64,000 bases of DNA from Bacillus sp. SLBN-46. GTDB taxonomy: Bacteria > Bacillota > Bacilli > Bacillales > Cytobacillaceae. The stretch's first letter is position 1. Each line of letters begins with the position of its first letter. Shown here one piece after another: positions 36,701 to 47,380 of the stretch. The DNA lies in contig NZ_JAVIZM010000001.1 of the NCBI RefSeq assembly GCF_031453555.1, positions 1,743,001 to 1,807,000 on the forward strand. Reading direction: 5' to 3'. The notes under the pieces are model-generated. The model searched no databases, was not told the origin of the DNA, and was given only the letters and a program-made list of their open reading frames with translations. Position numbers and translations under genes: made by a program.

Positions 36701-39058
36701 ATGCAAGAAAGAGCATTAAAAGTATTAGAATTCACCAAAGTGAAGGAACAGCTGTTAAACCATGCTTCTTCTTCACTTGGTATGGAAAAAATAAAGAACT
36801 TGATGCCATCAACTGATTTTGATGAAGTGGTTTCACTTCAAGCTGAAACAGATGAGGCTGCCACTGTCTTACGTATAAAAGGAAATGTTCCACTATCAGG
36901 GGTTTATGATATTCGTGCTCATGTTAAACGGTCTGTCATTGGGGGTGTCCTAAGCCCGCAAGAGTTGATCCAAATTGCCAGCACCATTCATGCCAGTCGA
37001 CAGATGAAACGTTTTATTGAGGAGCTTGCTGCTGAGAGAACTGAGCTTCCGATCTTATCCGAACAAGTGGAGCGAATTATCCCGCTTACAAACCTAGAGC
37101 AAGCTATCAAATATGCCATCGATGAAAGTGGAGAAGTATTAGATGGAGCAAGTGATCTTTTACGTTCCTTAAGACATCAGCTTCGCTCGAATGAAGCGAG
37201 GGTACGGGAAAAATTAGAAAGTATGATTCGTTCCTCCAATGCGAGTAAAATGCTTTCCGATGCCATTGTAACCATTCGTAATGACAGGTTTGTTATTCCT
37301 GTTAAGCAGGAGTACCGTGGCCATTACGGTGGGATTATCCATGACCAAAGTTCATCCGGACAAACCTTATTTATTGAGCCCCAGGTGATTGTGCAGTTAA
37401 ATAATCAATTGCAGGATATTCGGGTCAAAGAACAACTTGAAATTGAACGGATCCTTTCCGAACTTTCCTCTCAAGCAGCCGAGCATGAAAGCGAGCTGCA
37501 GGTGATTGTTGCCGTGTTAGCAAATTTGGATTTTATTTTTGCAAAAGCTAGATATGGCAAACAAATGAAAGCTTCCATGCCAATTATGAATCATGAGGGA
37601 AGAATTGCCTTATATAAGGCAAGACATCCATTAATTCCAATCGATGAAGTGGTTGCCAATGACATTATGCTTGGGAAAGACTACACGACGATTGTCATTA
37701 CCGGGCCGAATACAGGGGGAAAAACGGTAACTTTAAAAACGCTAGGATTGTGTTCCTTAATGGCCCAAGCGGGATTACAGGTGCCTGCCTATGACGGATC
37801 AGAACTAGCTGTCTTTGATGCGATTTATGCGGATATTGGTGATGAACAATCGATTGAACAAAGCCTAAGTACGTTTTCATCGCATATGGTCAATATTGTT
37901 GACATTTTAAATAAAGTGGACTTTAACAGCCTGGTTTTGTTTGATGAGCTTGGAGCTGGAACGGATCCTCAGGAAGGTGCAGCACTGGCCATCTCTATAT
38001 TAGATGAAGTGCATCGAAGAGGTGCGAGGGTAATCGCAACGACACACTATCCTGAATTAAAAGCCTATGGCTACAACCGAGAAGGCGTGCTAAACGCCAG
38101 TGTGGAGTTTGATGTAGAGACATTAAGTCCAACGTATAAATTGCTGTTAGGCGTCCCAGGGAGAAGTAATGCCTTTGAGATTTCGAAACGGTTAGGGCTT
38201 AATGAACGGGTCATACAATCGGCACGCTCACATGTAAGCGAAGATACGAATCAAATCGATAAAATGATTGCTTCCTTAGAGGAAAGCAAACGTCAAGCAG
38301 AGAAAGAACAAGAGGAAGCCCGCGATTTCTTGAAGCAGGCAGAGATGCTTCATAAAGATTTGCAAAAGCAAATGATGGAATTTTACGAGAAGAAAGACTC
38401 CATGCTGGAAAAAGCGGCTGAAAAAGCGGAAGAGATTGTAGAAGAGGCTAAGACGGAAGCAGAGAAGGTTATTCGGGACCTCCGCAAAATGAGAACGGAA
38501 AAGCATGCTGACATTAAAGAGCATGAATTAATTGATGCGAAAAAGCGTCTTGAAGAAGCAGCTCCAGAAATTAAGAAATCAGCGAAGCTGACCAATAAAA
38601 AAAATAAGACGCATACCTATATGCCTGGAGATGAAGTAAAAGTCCTTACCTTTGGCCAAAAAGGCACGCTAGTCGAACGTGTATCAGAAAATGAATGGCA
38701 GGTTCAGATCGGAATTTTGAAGATGAAGGTCAAGGAGAAGGATATGGAGTATATGAGCACGCCGAAGCAAGTGGAGACAAAACCAATTGCTATTGTAAAA
38801 GGGCGGGACTCATATGTTAAACTAGAACTAGACCTTCGCGGTGAGAGATATGAAGATGCTTTATTAAAAGTAGAAAAGTATATTGATGATGCCCTTCTAT
38901 CAAGTTATCCACGCGTATCCATCATCCATGGGAAAGGGACTGGGGCCTTAAGGCAGGGAGTTCAGGAGTATTTAAAAAATCATCGTTCCGTTAAAAAAAT
39001 TCGCTTTGGAGAAGCTGGGGAAGGCGGATCTGGCGTAACCATAGTAGAATTTAAATAA
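36701..39058 (+). CDS. mutS2: Endonuclease MutS2
   Basis: MutS-family ATPase without the mismatch-recognition domain. B. subtilis MutS2 has been linked to recombination control and to splitting collided ribosomes. The 785 residues carry Walker [14 protein letters not shown] near 331, Walker [19 protein letters not shown] near 411, and a long coiled coil (about 515-625). A C-terminal Smr nuclease domain has [12 protein letters not shown] near 711 and [16 protein letters not shown] near 746. The ATG follows AAGGAGGA. It is coupled to polX. Confidence 0.96.
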   Translation: MQERALKVLEFTKVKEQLLNHASSSLGMEKIKNLMPSTDFDEVVSLQAETDEAATVLRIKGNVPLSGVYDIRAHVKRSVIGGVLSPQELIQIASTIHASRQMKRFIEELAAERTELPILSEQVERIIPLTNLEQAIKYAIDESGEVLDGASDLLRSLRHQLRSNEARVREKLESMIRSSNASKMLSDAIVTIRNDRFVIPVKQEYRGHYGGIIHDQSSSGQTLFIEPQVIVQLNNQLQDIRVKEQLEIERILSELSSQAAEHESELQVIVAVLANLDFIFAKARYGKQMKASMPIMNHEGRIALYKARHPLIPIDEVVANDIMLGKDYTTIVITGPNTGGKTVTLKTLGLCSLMAQAGLQVPAYDGSELAVFDAIYADIGDEQSIEQSLSTFSSHMVNIVDILNKVDFNSLVLFDELGAGTDPQEGAALAISILDEVHRRGARVIATTHYPELKAYGYNREGVLNASVEFDVETLSPTYKLLLGVPGRSNAFEISKRLGLNERVIQSARSHVSEDTNQIDKMIASLEESKRQAEKEQEEARDFLKQAEMLHKDLQKQMMEFYEKKDSMLEKAAEKAEEIVEEAKTEAEKVIRDLRKMRTEKHADIKEHELIDAKKRLEEAAPEIKKSAKLTNKKNKTHTYMPGDEVKVLTFGQKGTLVERVSENEWQVQIGILKMKVKEKDMEYMSTPKQVETKPIAIVKGRDSYVKLELDLRGERYEDALLKVEKYIDDALLSSYPRVSIIHGKGTGALRQGVQEYLKNHRSVKKIRFGEAGEGGSGVTIVEFK

Positions 39059-39077
39059 TGACCAGGGAGAATAAGCT

Positions 39078-39482
39078 ATGGACCAGTTTTGGGAGAACGA
39101 ATACATTCAAATAGCTGCCTATTATAGTGTAGTTATTTTATGTATGATTGTTTTTTTAGCCATTTTTGAAGTAGTAACGAAGTATAAAAATTGGGTTGAA
39201 ATAAAAAATGGGAATATTTCTGTTGCGATGGCTACCGGCGGGAAAATATTTGGTGTAGCTAACATTTTCCGCCATACTATTGAGGCACATGATTCCTTAC
39301 TTAACATGATTGGTTGGGGAGTATATGGGTTTACGCTTTTATTAATTGGCTATTTTATTTTTGAATTTTTAACACCAAAATTCAAGATTGACGAAGAAAT
39401 TCAAAAAGACAATCGTGCAGTGGGGTTGATTTCAATGGTCATTTCAATTGGATTATCCTATGTCATTGGGGCAGGAATTTAG
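39078..39482 (+). CDS. yshE: DUF350 membrane protein YshE
   Basis: A 134-residue protein with four hydrophobic segments (about 11-31, 50-65, 75-95, 112-132), typical of DUF350 (UPF0719). The function is unknown. The start follows CCAGGGAGAA, 19 bp after mutS2. A tiny membrane ORF follows. Confidence 0.87.
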   Translation: MDQFWENEYIQIAAYYSVVILCMIVFLAIFEVVTKYKNWVEIKNGNISVAMATGGKIFGVANIFRHTIEAHDSLLNMIGWGVYGFTLLLIGYFIFEFLTPKFKIDEEIQKDNRAVGLISMVISIGLSYVIGAGI

Positions 39483-39497
39483 TTAGGGGAGAAAAGA

Positions 39498-39581
39498 GTG
39501 GAGACATTAGCTAAAATCCTTCTTGGATTATGTGGCTTATTTTTGCTAATAGGAATTATATATATGGTGTTTTTTGCATAA
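39498..39581 (+). CDS. 27-residue single-pass membrane peptide
   Basis: GTG 39498 follows TTAGGGGAGAAAAGA, a good ribosome site, and opens 27 codons ending TAA at 39579-39581. After a short polar start the peptide is hydrophobic almost to the end (LLGLCGLFLLIGIIYMVFF), giving one membrane helix. It starts 16 bases after the yshE stop, before the shared terminator, so it is probably the last gene of that transcript. Function unknown; a candidate small protein. Confidence 0.55.
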   Translation: METLAKILLGLCGLFLLIGIIYMVFFA

Positions 39582-39609
39582 TGGACTTCTAAACAAATCT
39601 TAAGGATGG

Positions 39610-39639
39610 AAGAGGCTGACTCCAATCAGCCTCTTTTTT
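39610..39639 (+). terminator. Terminator after yshE and the small peptide
   Basis: AAGAGGCTGA pairs with TCAGCCTCTT, followed by a T-run. Confidence 0.88.
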
Positions 39640-39663
39640 CTGTACTAATATTCAGGGGTTTCG

Positions 39664-39692
39664 TTGTTAATCGTCGCATACTGTACTATAAT
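39664..39692 (+). promoter_or_regulatory. lcfA promoter
   Basis: TTGTTA (39664-39669), 17 bp, TATAAT (39687-39692). No FadR-type palindrome is visible here. Confidence 0.6.
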
Positions 39693-39745
39693 AGATAGTG
39701 AAATTAGAATTTTTACAATTATTTATACAAAAAGGGAGGTTTATT

Positions 39746-41449
39746 ATGTTAGAGTCTAAACCGTGGTTAGACATTTATCCGAAAGACATTCCCGCTACAC
39801 TGCACTACTCCCAAGATCCTATTCAGAGTTACTTGAAAAAAACAGCGGAAAGGTTTCCAGATAAGATTGGGATTCATTTCATGGGAAAAGAGTTAACCTA
39901 CAAGAAACTTTATGAGGAAGCCTTGAATTTTGCAGGGTATTTACAGGAAATTGGTATCTCAAAAGATGACCGAATTGCCATCATGCTCCCAAATACTCCT
40001 CAGGCTGTCATTAGTTATTTTGGTATTTTGATGGCAGGCGGAATTGTTGTACAGACCAATCCTTTATATACGGAACGTGAGCTTGAATACCAGATGAAGG
40101 ATTCTGGAGCAAAGGCCATCATCACATTAGATATCCTCTACCCTCGTGTATCGAAAATCATGCCGCAGACTGATTTACAGCATATTATTGTAACCGCTAT
40201 CAAAGATTACCTGCCATTCCCGAAAAATCTTGCCTATCCTTTCATCCAGAAAAAACAATATGGAATTGTCGTAAAAGTAAAACATGAAGGAAGTACCCAT
40301 CTGTTCTCAGACATTGTTAAAATGAAACCGAAGAAATTAACCACGTATGAAGTCAATTCTGACGAGGACATTGCGTTACTTCAGTATACTGGGGGAACAA
40401 CCGGTTCTCCAAAGGGTGTCATGCTTACCCACAAAAACTTAATTTCAAATACAGAAATGAGTGAAGCCTGGTTATACAAAGCGAAAATGGGTGAAGAATC
40501 GATGCTTGGAATTGTCCCATTCTTCCATGTCTATGGAATGACCGTTTGCATGATTTTATCGATAAAGATGGCATGTAAAATGATTCTATTGCCTAAATTT
40601 GATGCTGTAACCACCTTGAAAACGATTCACAAACAGCGACCAACCTTATTTCCTGGAGCACCAACCATTTATATTGGATTATTAAACCATCCGGATTTGA
40701 AAAAATATGACCTTTCTTCCATTGAAGCCTGTATCAGTGGATCAGCACCACTTCCACTCGAGGTTCAGGAGAAATTTGAAGAGGTTACAGGTGGGAAGCT
40801 TGTCGAGGGGTATGGATTATCAGAAGCTTCTCCGGTTACCCATTCCAACTTCTTGTGGGATGTAGAACGAGTGAAGGGAAGCATTGGCGTACCGTATCCT
40901 GATACGGATGTCAAAATACTTTCAGTCGACACAGGTGAGCCCGTACCAATAAAAGAAATAGGTGAAATTGTGATCAAGGGACCGCAAGTGATGAAGGGCT
41001 ACTGGAATCGTCCTGCTGAAACCGAGGAAGTCTTAAAAGATGGCTGGCTATATACTGGTGACCTTGGGTATATGGATGAAAAGGGTTATTTTTACGTCGT
41101 TGACCGTAAAAAAGATATGATCATAGCAGGGGGATATAATATTTATCCACGAGAAATAGAAGAAGTTTTATATGAACATCCAGATGTGCTTGAGGCAGTT
41201 GCGGCCGGGGTGCCAGACACATACCGCGGAGAAACAGTCAAAGCCTACATCGTTTTAAAAGATGGTTCATCTGTGACAGAAGAAGAAATGAATCAATTTG
41301 CAAGAAAATATTTGGCTGCCTATAAAGCACCAAGATTATATGAATTTAGAAAAGAATTGCCTAAAACAGCCGTTGGAAAAATTTTAAGAAGAATGCTTGT
41401 AGAAGAAGAGATGAGAAAAATAGAAGAAGAAAGTACAAAGCATGCCTAA
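39746..41449 (+). CDS. lcfA: Long-chain fatty acid-CoA ligase
   Basis: Activates fatty acids to acyl-CoA with ATP, the entry step of beta-oxidation. The 567 residues show the AMP-binding signature YTGGTTGSPKGVML near 211-224, the acyl-adenylate core GYGLSEASPV near 353, and GWLYTGDLGYMDEKGYFYVVDRKKDMI motifs. The frame extends 16 codons upstream, but ATG 39746 follows AAAGGGAGG and fits the family start. It is the first gene of the fatty-acid degradation group. Confidence 0.94.
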   Translation: MLESKPWLDIYPKDIPATLHYSQDPIQSYLKKTAERFPDKIGIHFMGKELTYKKLYEEALNFAGYLQEIGISKDDRIAIMLPNTPQAVISYFGILMAGGIVVQTNPLYTERELEYQMKDSGAKAIITLDILYPRVSKIMPQTDLQHIIVTAIKDYLPFPKNLAYPFIQKKQYGIVVKVKHEGSTHLFSDIVKMKPKKLTTYEVNSDEDIALLQYTGGTTGSPKGVMLTHKNLISNTEMSEAWLYKAKMGEESMLGIVPFFHVYGMTVCMILSIKMACKMILLPKFDAVTTLKTIHKQRPTLFPGAPTIYIGLLNHPDLKKYDLSSIEACISGSAPLPLEVQEKFEEVTGGKLVEGYGLSEASPVTHSNFLWDVERVKGSIGVPYPDTDVKILSVDTGEPVPIKEIGEIVIKGPQVMKGYWNRPAETEEVLKDGWLYTGDLGYMDEKGYFYVVDRKKDMIIAGGYNIYPREIEEVLYEHPDVLEAVAAGVPDTYRGETVKAYIVLKDGSSVTEEEMNQFARKYLAAYKAPRLYEFRKELPKTAVGKILRRMLVEEEMRKIEEESTKHA

Positions 41450-41535
41450 CAGCACTAGCCCAGCTTTTTTTTTGAATTCATAGGCTTGTCTATAAAAAGA
41501 AATCATACTATCATTAAGTTGTTCAACAGTATTTC

Positions 41536-41564
41536 TTGACAAAAATACATATAATCACTATTAT
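41536..41564 (+). promoter_or_regulatory. fadR promoter
   Basis: TTGACA (41536-41541), 17 bp, TATTAT (41559-41564), between lcfA and fadR and directly before the FadR operator. Confidence 0.65.
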
Positions 41565-41567
41565 TAA

Positions 41568-41593
41568 AATATGAATGATGATTCATTCATATT
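41568..41593. promoter_or_regulatory. FadR operator
   Basis: AATATGAATGA and TCATTCATATT form an 11-bp perfect inverted repeat around TGAT. The inner TGAATGA-N4-TCATTCA is the FadR box of B. subtilis, which is released by long-chain acyl-CoA. It covers the predicted start point of the fadR promoter. Confidence 0.85.
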
Positions 41594-41628
41594 TTAATTT
41601 TGCTTAAAGCTTCAAAGGAGGGTTAGAC

Positions 41629-42213
41629 ATGAAAAAGAGTAAGCCGAAATATATGCAGATAATTGATGCAGCAGTGATTGCCATTGCTGAAAATGGCTAC
41701 CATCAAGCACAGGTTTCGAAAATTGCGAAACAGGCTGGGGTAGCAGATGGCACCATTTATCTGTACTTTAAGAACAAAGAAGACATCCTAATCTCTCTCT
41801 TTGAAGAAAAAATGGGAAATTTCATTGAAAAAATAGATAAGATGATTGCAGGAAAAGGGACGGCGGCGGAGAAATTATTAATGATGATAGAAGCTCATTT
41901 TAGTATGCTCTATGAGGATCATCACTTAGCAATTGTCACGCAGCTAGAGCTCCGTCAATCCAATAAGGAATTGAGACTCCGCATCAACAACGTTCTAAAA
42001 GGGTATTTAAAGGTAATTGATAAAGTGCTAATTGAGGGCAAAGAAACCGGTGAGTTTTCAAATGACCTTGATATTCGCCTTGCCCGACAAATGATTTTTG
42101 GAACGATTGATGAAACGGCAACATCATGGGTAATGAATGAAGAAAAGTATGATTTACTTGCATTGGCATCACCAGTTCATCGACTTTTAATCAATGGACT
42201 TGGAGGCCGATAA
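41629..42213 (+). CDS. fadR: Fatty-acid degradation repressor FadR (TetR family)
   Basis: A 194-residue TetR regulator that represses beta-oxidation genes until acyl-CoA binds. The N-terminal helix-turn-helix (about 8-55: IIDAAVIAIAENGYHQAQVSKIAKQAGVADGTIYLYFKNKEDI in overlapping parts) is typical. It lies immediately downstream of the FadR operator, so it should be autoregulated, and is followed by fadB after 24 bp. The ATG follows AAAGGAGGGT. Confidence 0.94.
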   Translation: MKKSKPKYMQIIDAAVIAIAENGYHQAQVSKIAKQAGVADGTIYLYFKNKEDILISLFEEKMGNFIEKIDKMIAGKGTAAEKLLMMIEAHFSMLYEDHHLAIVTQLELRQSNKELRLRINNVLKGYLKVIDKVLIEGKETGEFSNDLDIRLARQMIFGTIDETATSWVMNEEKYDLLALASPVHRLLINGLGGR

Positions 42214-42237
42214 AAGTTTAGATAGGAGGAGAAATTA

Positions 42238-43011
42238 GTGGAATACTTAAAGTGGTCTAATCAAGATCGTATTGCTACCATTACGATTCAACGTCCTCCG
42301 GCAAACGCCCTTTCATCAGGTTTATTAAGGGAACTGTCGGCGGTACTTGACGAAATTGAACCGAACCGTGATATACGTGTCATTGTTATTCATGGTGAAG
42401 GACGCTTTTTTTCAGCAGGTGCCGATATTAAGGAATTTACGACGGTTACTTCTTCAGAAGGCTTTGCTAACCTTGGGAAGTTTGGACAAGATTTATTTGA
42501 TCGCATGGAGAAATTTCCTAAACCTATTATCGCAGCTATTCATGGGGCCGCTCTTGGCGGTGGTTTAGAGCTTGCAATGGCATGCCATATCCGCCTTGTC
42601 AGTGAGAAGGCAAAGCTTGGCTTACCTGAATTGCAGCTTGGTCTAATTCCAGGATTTGCAGGGACACAGCGTCTTCCTAAATATGTAGGTGTGGCACGTG
42701 CAGCTGAAATGCTGTTCACTTCTGAGCCTATTACAGGCGTAGAGGCAGTCCAATATGGTCTGGCTAATCATGCGTACCCAGAAAGTGAAGTATTAGAGCA
42801 AGCCTACATACTTGCAGAAAAAATTGCTAAGAAAAGTCCTGGCTCCGTCAGTGCGACGATTCAATTATTAAATTTTGCCAAGACGGAAGAATTTTATGAA
42901 GGCTCACAGAAAGAAGCAGAGCTGTTTGGTCAAGTTTTTGTTTCTAATGATGCAAAAGAAGGGATCCAAGCCTTTCTTGAAAAAAGGGAGCCACATTTTA
43001 AAGGTGAATAA
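42238..43011 (+). CDS. fadB: Enoyl-CoA hydratase
   Basis: Crotonase-family protein of 257 residues, hydrating enoyl-CoA in beta-oxidation. It has FSAGADIKEF near 58-67 and the oxyanion-hole region HGAALGGGLELAMACHIRL near 102-120, with Glu residues near 112 and 132 at the usual catalytic places (LGLPELQLGLIPGFAGTQRL). The start is GTG after TAGGAGGAGAAA. It is co-transcribed with fadR. Confidence 0.93.
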   Translation: MEYLKWSNQDRIATITIQRPPANALSSGLLRELSAVLDEIEPNRDIRVIVIHGEGRFFSAGADIKEFTTVTSSEGFANLGKFGQDLFDRMEKFPKPIIAAIHGAALGGGLELAMACHIRLVSEKAKLGLPELQLGLIPGFAGTQRLPKYVGVARAAEMLFTSEPITGVEAVQYGLANHAYPESEVLEQAYILAEKIAKKSPGSVSATIQLLNFAKTEEFYEGSQKEAELFGQVFVSNDAKEGIQAFLEKREPHFKGE

Positions 43012-43012
43012 A

Positions 43013-43044
43013 GCTTCTTAATCGTTTTGCTTAAGAAGTTTTTA
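43013..43044 (+). terminator. Partial terminator between fadB and etfB
   Basis: GCTTCTTAA pairs with TTAAGAAGT around a loop, followed by a T-run. It may reduce read-through to etfBA. Confidence 0.65.
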
Positions 43045-43121
43045 TAAAAAATTTTTTTCTATAAAATTTTCTAAATCTTTAGAACTGAAAAAATGTTTGA
43101 ATTTTCTTAGGAGGCGAAACC

Positions 43122-43895
43122 ATGAACATTTATGTATTAATGAAAAGAACCTTTGATACAGAGGAAAAGATTACGATTTCAGGCGGCAAAATCAATGAAG
43201 ACGGTGCAGAATTTATTATCAATCCATACGACGAATATGCGATTGAAGAAGCGATTCAAGTCCGTGATGCAAAAGGTGGAGAAGTGACTGTTATTTCTGT
43301 AGGGAATGAAGAAACAGAAAAACAATTGCGTACAGCCCTTGCTATGGGTGCAGATAAAGCCGTTCTAATTAATACCGAAGATGATGTGGAAAACGGTGAC
43401 CAATTTACAACTGCTAAAATCCTTGCCGAATATCTAAAGGATAAAGAAGTTGATTTAATTATTGGTGGAAATGTGGCGATTGACGGTGGAACAGGACAAG
43501 TAGGACCAAGAGTAGCCGAACTCCTCAATATTCCGTATGTCACTACCATTACGAAACTCGAAATTGATGGAACAAATGTAACTGTTACTCGTGACGTTGA
43601 AGGTGATTCTGAAGTCATTGAAACAAGCCTTCCACTTTTAGTTACAGCACAACAAGGGCTTAATGAGCCGCGCTATCCATCTTTACCTGGAATTATGAAA
43701 GCGAAGAAAAAGCCGCTTGAGGAATTAGAATTAGATGATCTTGATCTTGAAGAAGAGGATGTAGAAGCAAAAACAAAAACAATTGAAATTTATTTGCCGC
43801 CTAAAAAAGAGGCTGGAAAGGTCTTAGCTGGCGATTTAAATGATCAGGTTAAAGAACTTGTTCAACTTCTTCATACTGAAGCAAAAGTAATCTAA
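43122..43895 (+). CDS. etfB: Electron transfer flavoprotein beta subunit
   Basis: Carries electrons from acyl-CoA dehydrogenases to the respiratory chain with EtfA. The 257 residues have the ETF beta layout: an alpha/beta fold with AMP-binding elements (ALAMGADKAVLI near 70, IIGGNVAIDGGTGQVGPRVAELL near 115) and the signature VTAQQGLNEPRYPSLPGIMKAKKKP near 170-194. The ATG follows TAGGAGGCG. etfA is next. Confidence 0.96.
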   Translation: MNIYVLMKRTFDTEEKITISGGKINEDGAEFIINPYDEYAIEEAIQVRDAKGGEVTVISVGNEETEKQLRTALAMGADKAVLINTEDDVENGDQFTTAKILAEYLKDKEVDLIIGGNVAIDGGTGQVGPRVAELLNIPYVTTITKLEIDGTNVTVTRDVEGDSEVIETSLPLLVTAQQGLNEPRYPSLPGIMKAKKKPLEELELDDLDLEEEDVEAKTKTIEIYLPPKKEAGKVLAGDLNDQVKELVQLLHTEAKVI

Positions 43896-43934
43896 TCGTA
43901 ACTTCATAAAAATTGTTTTCAGGAGGTAAATGAA

Positions 43935-44912
43935 ATGACTAGAAAAGTATTGGTATTAGGAGAAGTTCGTGACGGATCATTACGTAATGTATCTTTCGAA
44001 GCTGTTGCAGCAGCAAAAACTGTTGCAGAGGGCGGAGAAGTTGTTGGTGTATTAGTGGGCGAATCTGTAAGCGCTTTAGGTGCGGAGTTAGTCCAATACG
44101 GGGCTGACCGTGTAGTGGTAGTGGAGCATGAGAATTTAAAACAATATTCTTCTGATGGTTATGCTCAAGCTTTATTAGCTGTCATTGATCAAGAGAAGCC
44201 TGAAGGATTAGTGTTTGGTCATACTGCATTAGGTAAAGACCTTTCACCAAGGATTGCGGGTAAGCTCTCATCGGGTCTAATCTCCGATGCAACGGCAGTA
44301 GAGGCAGCCGGTGGAAACATTGTATTTACTAGACCAATTTATTCTGGTAAAGCATTTGAAAAGAAAATTGTAACAGACGGCGTAATTTTTGCTACGGTAC
44401 GTCCGAACAATATTGCCCCGTTAGCAAAAGATGAAAGCAGAAGCGGTGAGGTTTCCTCACTATCTGTGGATATTAAGGATCTTCGTGCAATTATTAAAGA
44501 AGTAGTAAGAAAAGCAAGTGAAGGTGTGGACCTAAGTGAGGCTAAAGTAGTTATTTCTGGCGGCCGTGGCGTAAAAAGTGCAGAAGGATTCAAACCGCTG
44601 AAAGAACTTGCTGACGTACTAGGGGGAGCAGTTGGTGCTTCTCGTGGTGCATGTGATGCCGACTATTGTGATTACTCCTTACAAATTGGGCAAACAGGAA
44701 AGGTTGTAACACCAGACCTATACATTGCCTGCGGTATTTCAGGAGCAATCCAGCATTTAGCCGGTATGTCTAATTCAAAAGTGATTGTTGCCATTAACAA
44801 GGATCCAGAAGCAAACATTTTCAAAGTGGCAGATTACGGAATCGTTGGTGACCTTTTCGAAGTTGTACCTTTACTAACAGAAGAGTTTAAAAAACTAAAA
44901 GTTCACTCATAA
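43935..44912 (+). CDS. etfA: Electron transfer flavoprotein alpha subunit
   Basis: FAD-binding partner of EtfB. The 325 residues contain the C-terminal FAD domain with [17 protein letters not shown] near 202, [17 protein letters not shown] near 226, [29 protein letters not shown] near 248-276 and the ending [11 protein letters not shown]. The ATG follows AGGAGGTAA. A terminator closes the group. Confidence 0.97.
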   Translation: MTRKVLVLGEVRDGSLRNVSFEAVAAAKTVAEGGEVVGVLVGESVSALGAELVQYGADRVVVVEHENLKQYSSDGYAQALLAVIDQEKPEGLVFGHTALGKDLSPRIAGKLSSGLISDATAVEAAGGNIVFTRPIYSGKAFEKKIVTDGVIFATVRPNNIAPLAKDESRSGEVSSLSVDIKDLRAIIKEVVRKASEGVDLSEAKVVISGGRGVKSAEGFKPLKELADVLGGAVGASRGACDADYCDYSLQIGQTGKVVTPDLYIACGISGAIQHLAGMSNSKVIVAINKDPEANIFKVADYGIVGDLFEVVPLLTEEFKKLKVHS

Positions 44913-44925
44913 TAATAAAGTGGAG

Positions 44926-44954
44926 AGCGAGCGGTCAAAATCCGCTCGTTTTTA
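44926..44954 (+). terminator. Terminator after etfA
   Basis: CGAGCGG pairs with CCGCTCG around TCAAAAT, followed by a T-run. Confidence 0.8.
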
Positions 44955-45085
44955 TCATTGAAGAAATCAAGCATACTTATCGCAGGATGGGGAAAATTAG
45001 TTGCGAAACATATTATTAGCTTGATATTCCAAACGATGGTATACTTTCGGTAGTAATTCAGTATTCAATAGGAGGTCAATATATA

Positions 45086-45400
45086 ATGGCTATTTCACAT
45101 TTAACAGATCAAAATTTCTCATCAGAAACAGGTTCAGGTACTGTACTTGTTGATTTCTGGGCACCATGGTGTGGACCTTGTAAAATGATCGCTCCAGTTC
45201 TTGAAGAACTTGATGCAGAAATGGGAGACAAAGTAAAAATCACTAAATTAGATGTAGATGATAACCCACAAACAGCAGCTAATTTTGGTGTTATGAGCAT
45301 CCCAACCTTATTAGTTTTAAAAAATGGCGAAGTTGTAGATAAAGTAGTCGGCTTCCAACCTAAAGATGCTTTAGCAAGTGTGTTACAAAAGCACGTATAA
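45086..45400 (+). CDS. trxA: Thioredoxin
   Basis: A 104-residue cytoplasmic dithiol reductase with the active site WCGPC near 29-33 and the cis-proline region MSIPTLLVL near 71-79. The ATG follows TAGGAGGTC. It has its own transcript (TATACT at 45040-45045 may be its -10 box) and a terminator. In Bacillus it is essential. Confidence 0.98.
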   Translation: MAISHLTDQNFSSETGSGTVLVDFWAPWCGPCKMIAPVLEELDAEMGDKVKITKLDVDDNPQTAANFGVMSIPTLLVLKNGEVVDKVVGFQPKDALASVLQKHV

Positions 45401-45417
45401 ACCTATAGAAATTAAAA

Positions 45418-45454
45418 CCTTAGCTGGATACGTTCTGGCTAAGTTTTTTTTTTG
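45418..45454 (+). terminator. Terminator after trxA
   Basis: CTTAGC pairs with GCTAAG enclosing an imperfect inner stem, followed by nine or ten Ts. Confidence 0.8.
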
Positions 45455-45535
45455 TATTACAAAACCTCCCACTTTCCTTTATGAACAGATGTGTTAAAAT
45501 TTTAGGATAGTATAAAAGACGGAGGAGTGGCCGGA

Positions 45536-47308
45536 GTGAATGAAAATATTAAACAAAAATTAACCCTGCTGCCTGACCAGCCTGGCTGCTACTTAATGAA
45601 AGACCGTCAGGGGACAATTATATATGTGGGGAAGGCAAAAATATTAAAGAACCGCGTTCGTTCTTATTTTACCGGCTCACACGACGGAAAGACGTTAAGA
45701 CTTGTTAATGAAATCGAAGACTTTGAGTACATTGTTACCTCATCCAATATAGAAGCTTTGATACTTGAACTAAATCTTATCAAAAAATATGATCCAAAAT
45801 ATAATATCATGCTGAAGGATGACAAAAGCTATCCGTTTATTAAGCTGACAGCAGAGAGACATCCCAAGCTGATTATCACAAGGAAAGTAAAAAAAGATAA
45901 AGGTAAATACTTTGGTCCTTACCCTAACGTTGGAGCAGCAAATGAAACAAAGAAACTACTAGACCGTATTTATCCGTTGCGAAAATGTGCGACACTCCCT
46001 GACCGAGTTTGTTTATATTACCATTTAGGCCAGTGTCTCGCACCATGTGTATACGAAGTTCGTGAGGAACAGTATAAGCAAATGACGGATGAAATTACTC
46101 GATTTTTAAATGGCGGATATAAGGAAATTAAAAAAGAACTAACCGAAAAAATGACGGCAGCCGCAGAAGAATTGGATTTTGAACGAGCAAAAGAATTCCG
46201 TGATAAAATCGTCCACATTGAAACCATCATGGAAAAGCAAAAAATCACCATGACGGATTTCACGGACCGTGATGTGTTTGGTTATGCTGTTGACAAAGGC
46301 TGGATGTGTGTACAGGTCTTTTTTGTCCGTCAAGGAAAGCTGATTGAGCGGGATGTTTCTTTGTTTCCCATCTACAATGAGCCAGAGGAAGAAATCCTTA
46401 CGTTCTTAGGACAATTTTATCAAAAGGCCAATCACTTTAAGCCAAAGGAAATCTTAATCCAAGATGAAATTGATTTGAATATGACTACACAGCTCCTAGA
46501 AGTGAAGGTTCTTCAACCGAAAAAAGGACAAAAGAAGGACCTTGTTAACCTTGCAATCAAAAATGCAAAAATTGCCTTGAATGAAAAGTTTTCTTTAATT
46601 GAGAAGGATGAAGAACGAACCATTAAGGCAGTAGAAAACCTTGGAAAGCTTCTTGGAATTTATACCCCCCATCGGATTGAGTCTTTCGATAACTCTAATA
46701 TACAAGGGACAGATCCCGTTTCAGCCATGGTTGTGTTTACGGATGGGAAAGCGAATAAGAGAGAATATCGCAAGTATAAAATCAAGTCTGTAAAGGGCCC
46801 GGATGATTATGAATCGATGAGGGAAGTAACTAGAAGAAGGTACTCGAGAGCTTTAAAAGATAATCTTCCTCTACCGGATCTTATTATTATTGATGGTGGA
46901 AAAGGACATGTAGAAGCGGTAAGAGACGTTTTAGAAAATGAATTAGGATTAGATATCCCACTATCGGGTCTTGTAAAGGATGAAAAACACCGGACGTCGC
47001 AATTGTTATACGGCAATCCGTTAGAAATTGTCCCACTTGAACGGAACAGCCAGGAGTTTTATTTACTGCAACGTATTCAAGATGAGGTTCACCGCTTTGC
47101 CATTACCTTTCACCGCCAAATACGTGGAAAGAGCGCCTTTCAATCCTTATTGGATGATATCCCGGGGATTGGGGAGAAACGCAAAAAACTATTGCTTAAA
47201 CAGTTTGGTTCTGTGAAAAAAATGAAGGAAGCGAGTCTGGAGGAATTTACCGACATTGGTATTCCATCAAATGTGGCAGAAGAGTTAATGAAAAAACTTC
47301 AAGAATAG
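45536..47308 (+). CDS. uvrC: Excinuclease ABC subunit C
   Basis: Makes both incisions in nucleotide-excision repair. The 590 residues have an N-terminal GIY-YIG nuclease ([20 protein letters not shown] near 14-33), a cysteine cluster ([23 protein letters not shown]), a UVR UvrB-binding motif near 205-235, an RNase H-like nuclease ([20 protein letters not shown]), and C-terminal helix-hairpin-helices ([20 protein letters not shown]). The frame opens at GTG 45527, which abuts GGAGGA; GTG 45536 has correct spacing and matches the family. Confidence 0.96.
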   Translation: MNENIKQKLTLLPDQPGCYLMKDRQGTIIYVGKAKILKNRVRSYFTGSHDGKTLRLVNEIEDFEYIVTSSNIEALILELNLIKKYDPKYNIMLKDDKSYPFIKLTAERHPKLIITRKVKKDKGKYFGPYPNVGAANETKKLLDRIYPLRKCATLPDRVCLYYHLGQCLAPCVYEVREEQYKQMTDEITRFLNGGYKEIKKELTEKMTAAAEELDFERAKEFRDKIVHIETIMEKQKITMTDFTDRDVFGYAVDKGWMCVQVFFVRQGKLIERDVSLFPIYNEPEEEILTFLGQFYQKANHFKPKEILIQDEIDLNMTTQLLEVKVLQPKKGQKKDLVNLAIKNAKIALNEKFSLIEKDEERTIKAVENLGKLLGIYTPHRIESFDNSNIQGTDPVSAMVVFTDGKANKREYRKYKIKSVKGPDDYESMREVTRRRYSRALKDNLPLPDLIIIDGGKGHVEAVRDVLENELGLDIPLSGLVKDEKHRTSQLLYGNPLEIVPLERNSQEFYLLQRIQDEVHRFAITFHRQIRGKSAFQSLLDDIPGIGEKRKKLLLKQFGSVKKMKEASLEEFTDIGIPSNVAEELMKKLQE

Positions 47309-47311
47309 TTA

Positions 47312-47340
47312 TTGTCAGAATAAATTGACCATGCTATAAT
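47312..47340 (+). promoter_or_regulatory. lysC promoter
   Basis: TTGTCA (47312-47317), 17 bp, TATAAT (47335-47340), just before the lysine riboswitch. Confidence 0.75.
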
Positions 47341-47380
47341 TAGTGAAAATTTAAATTACTATCACTTTATAGTACTAAAG

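Noticed and set aside
41450-41480. Terminator after lcfA
   Set aside because: There is a nine-base T-run near 41465 but no convincing stem before it.
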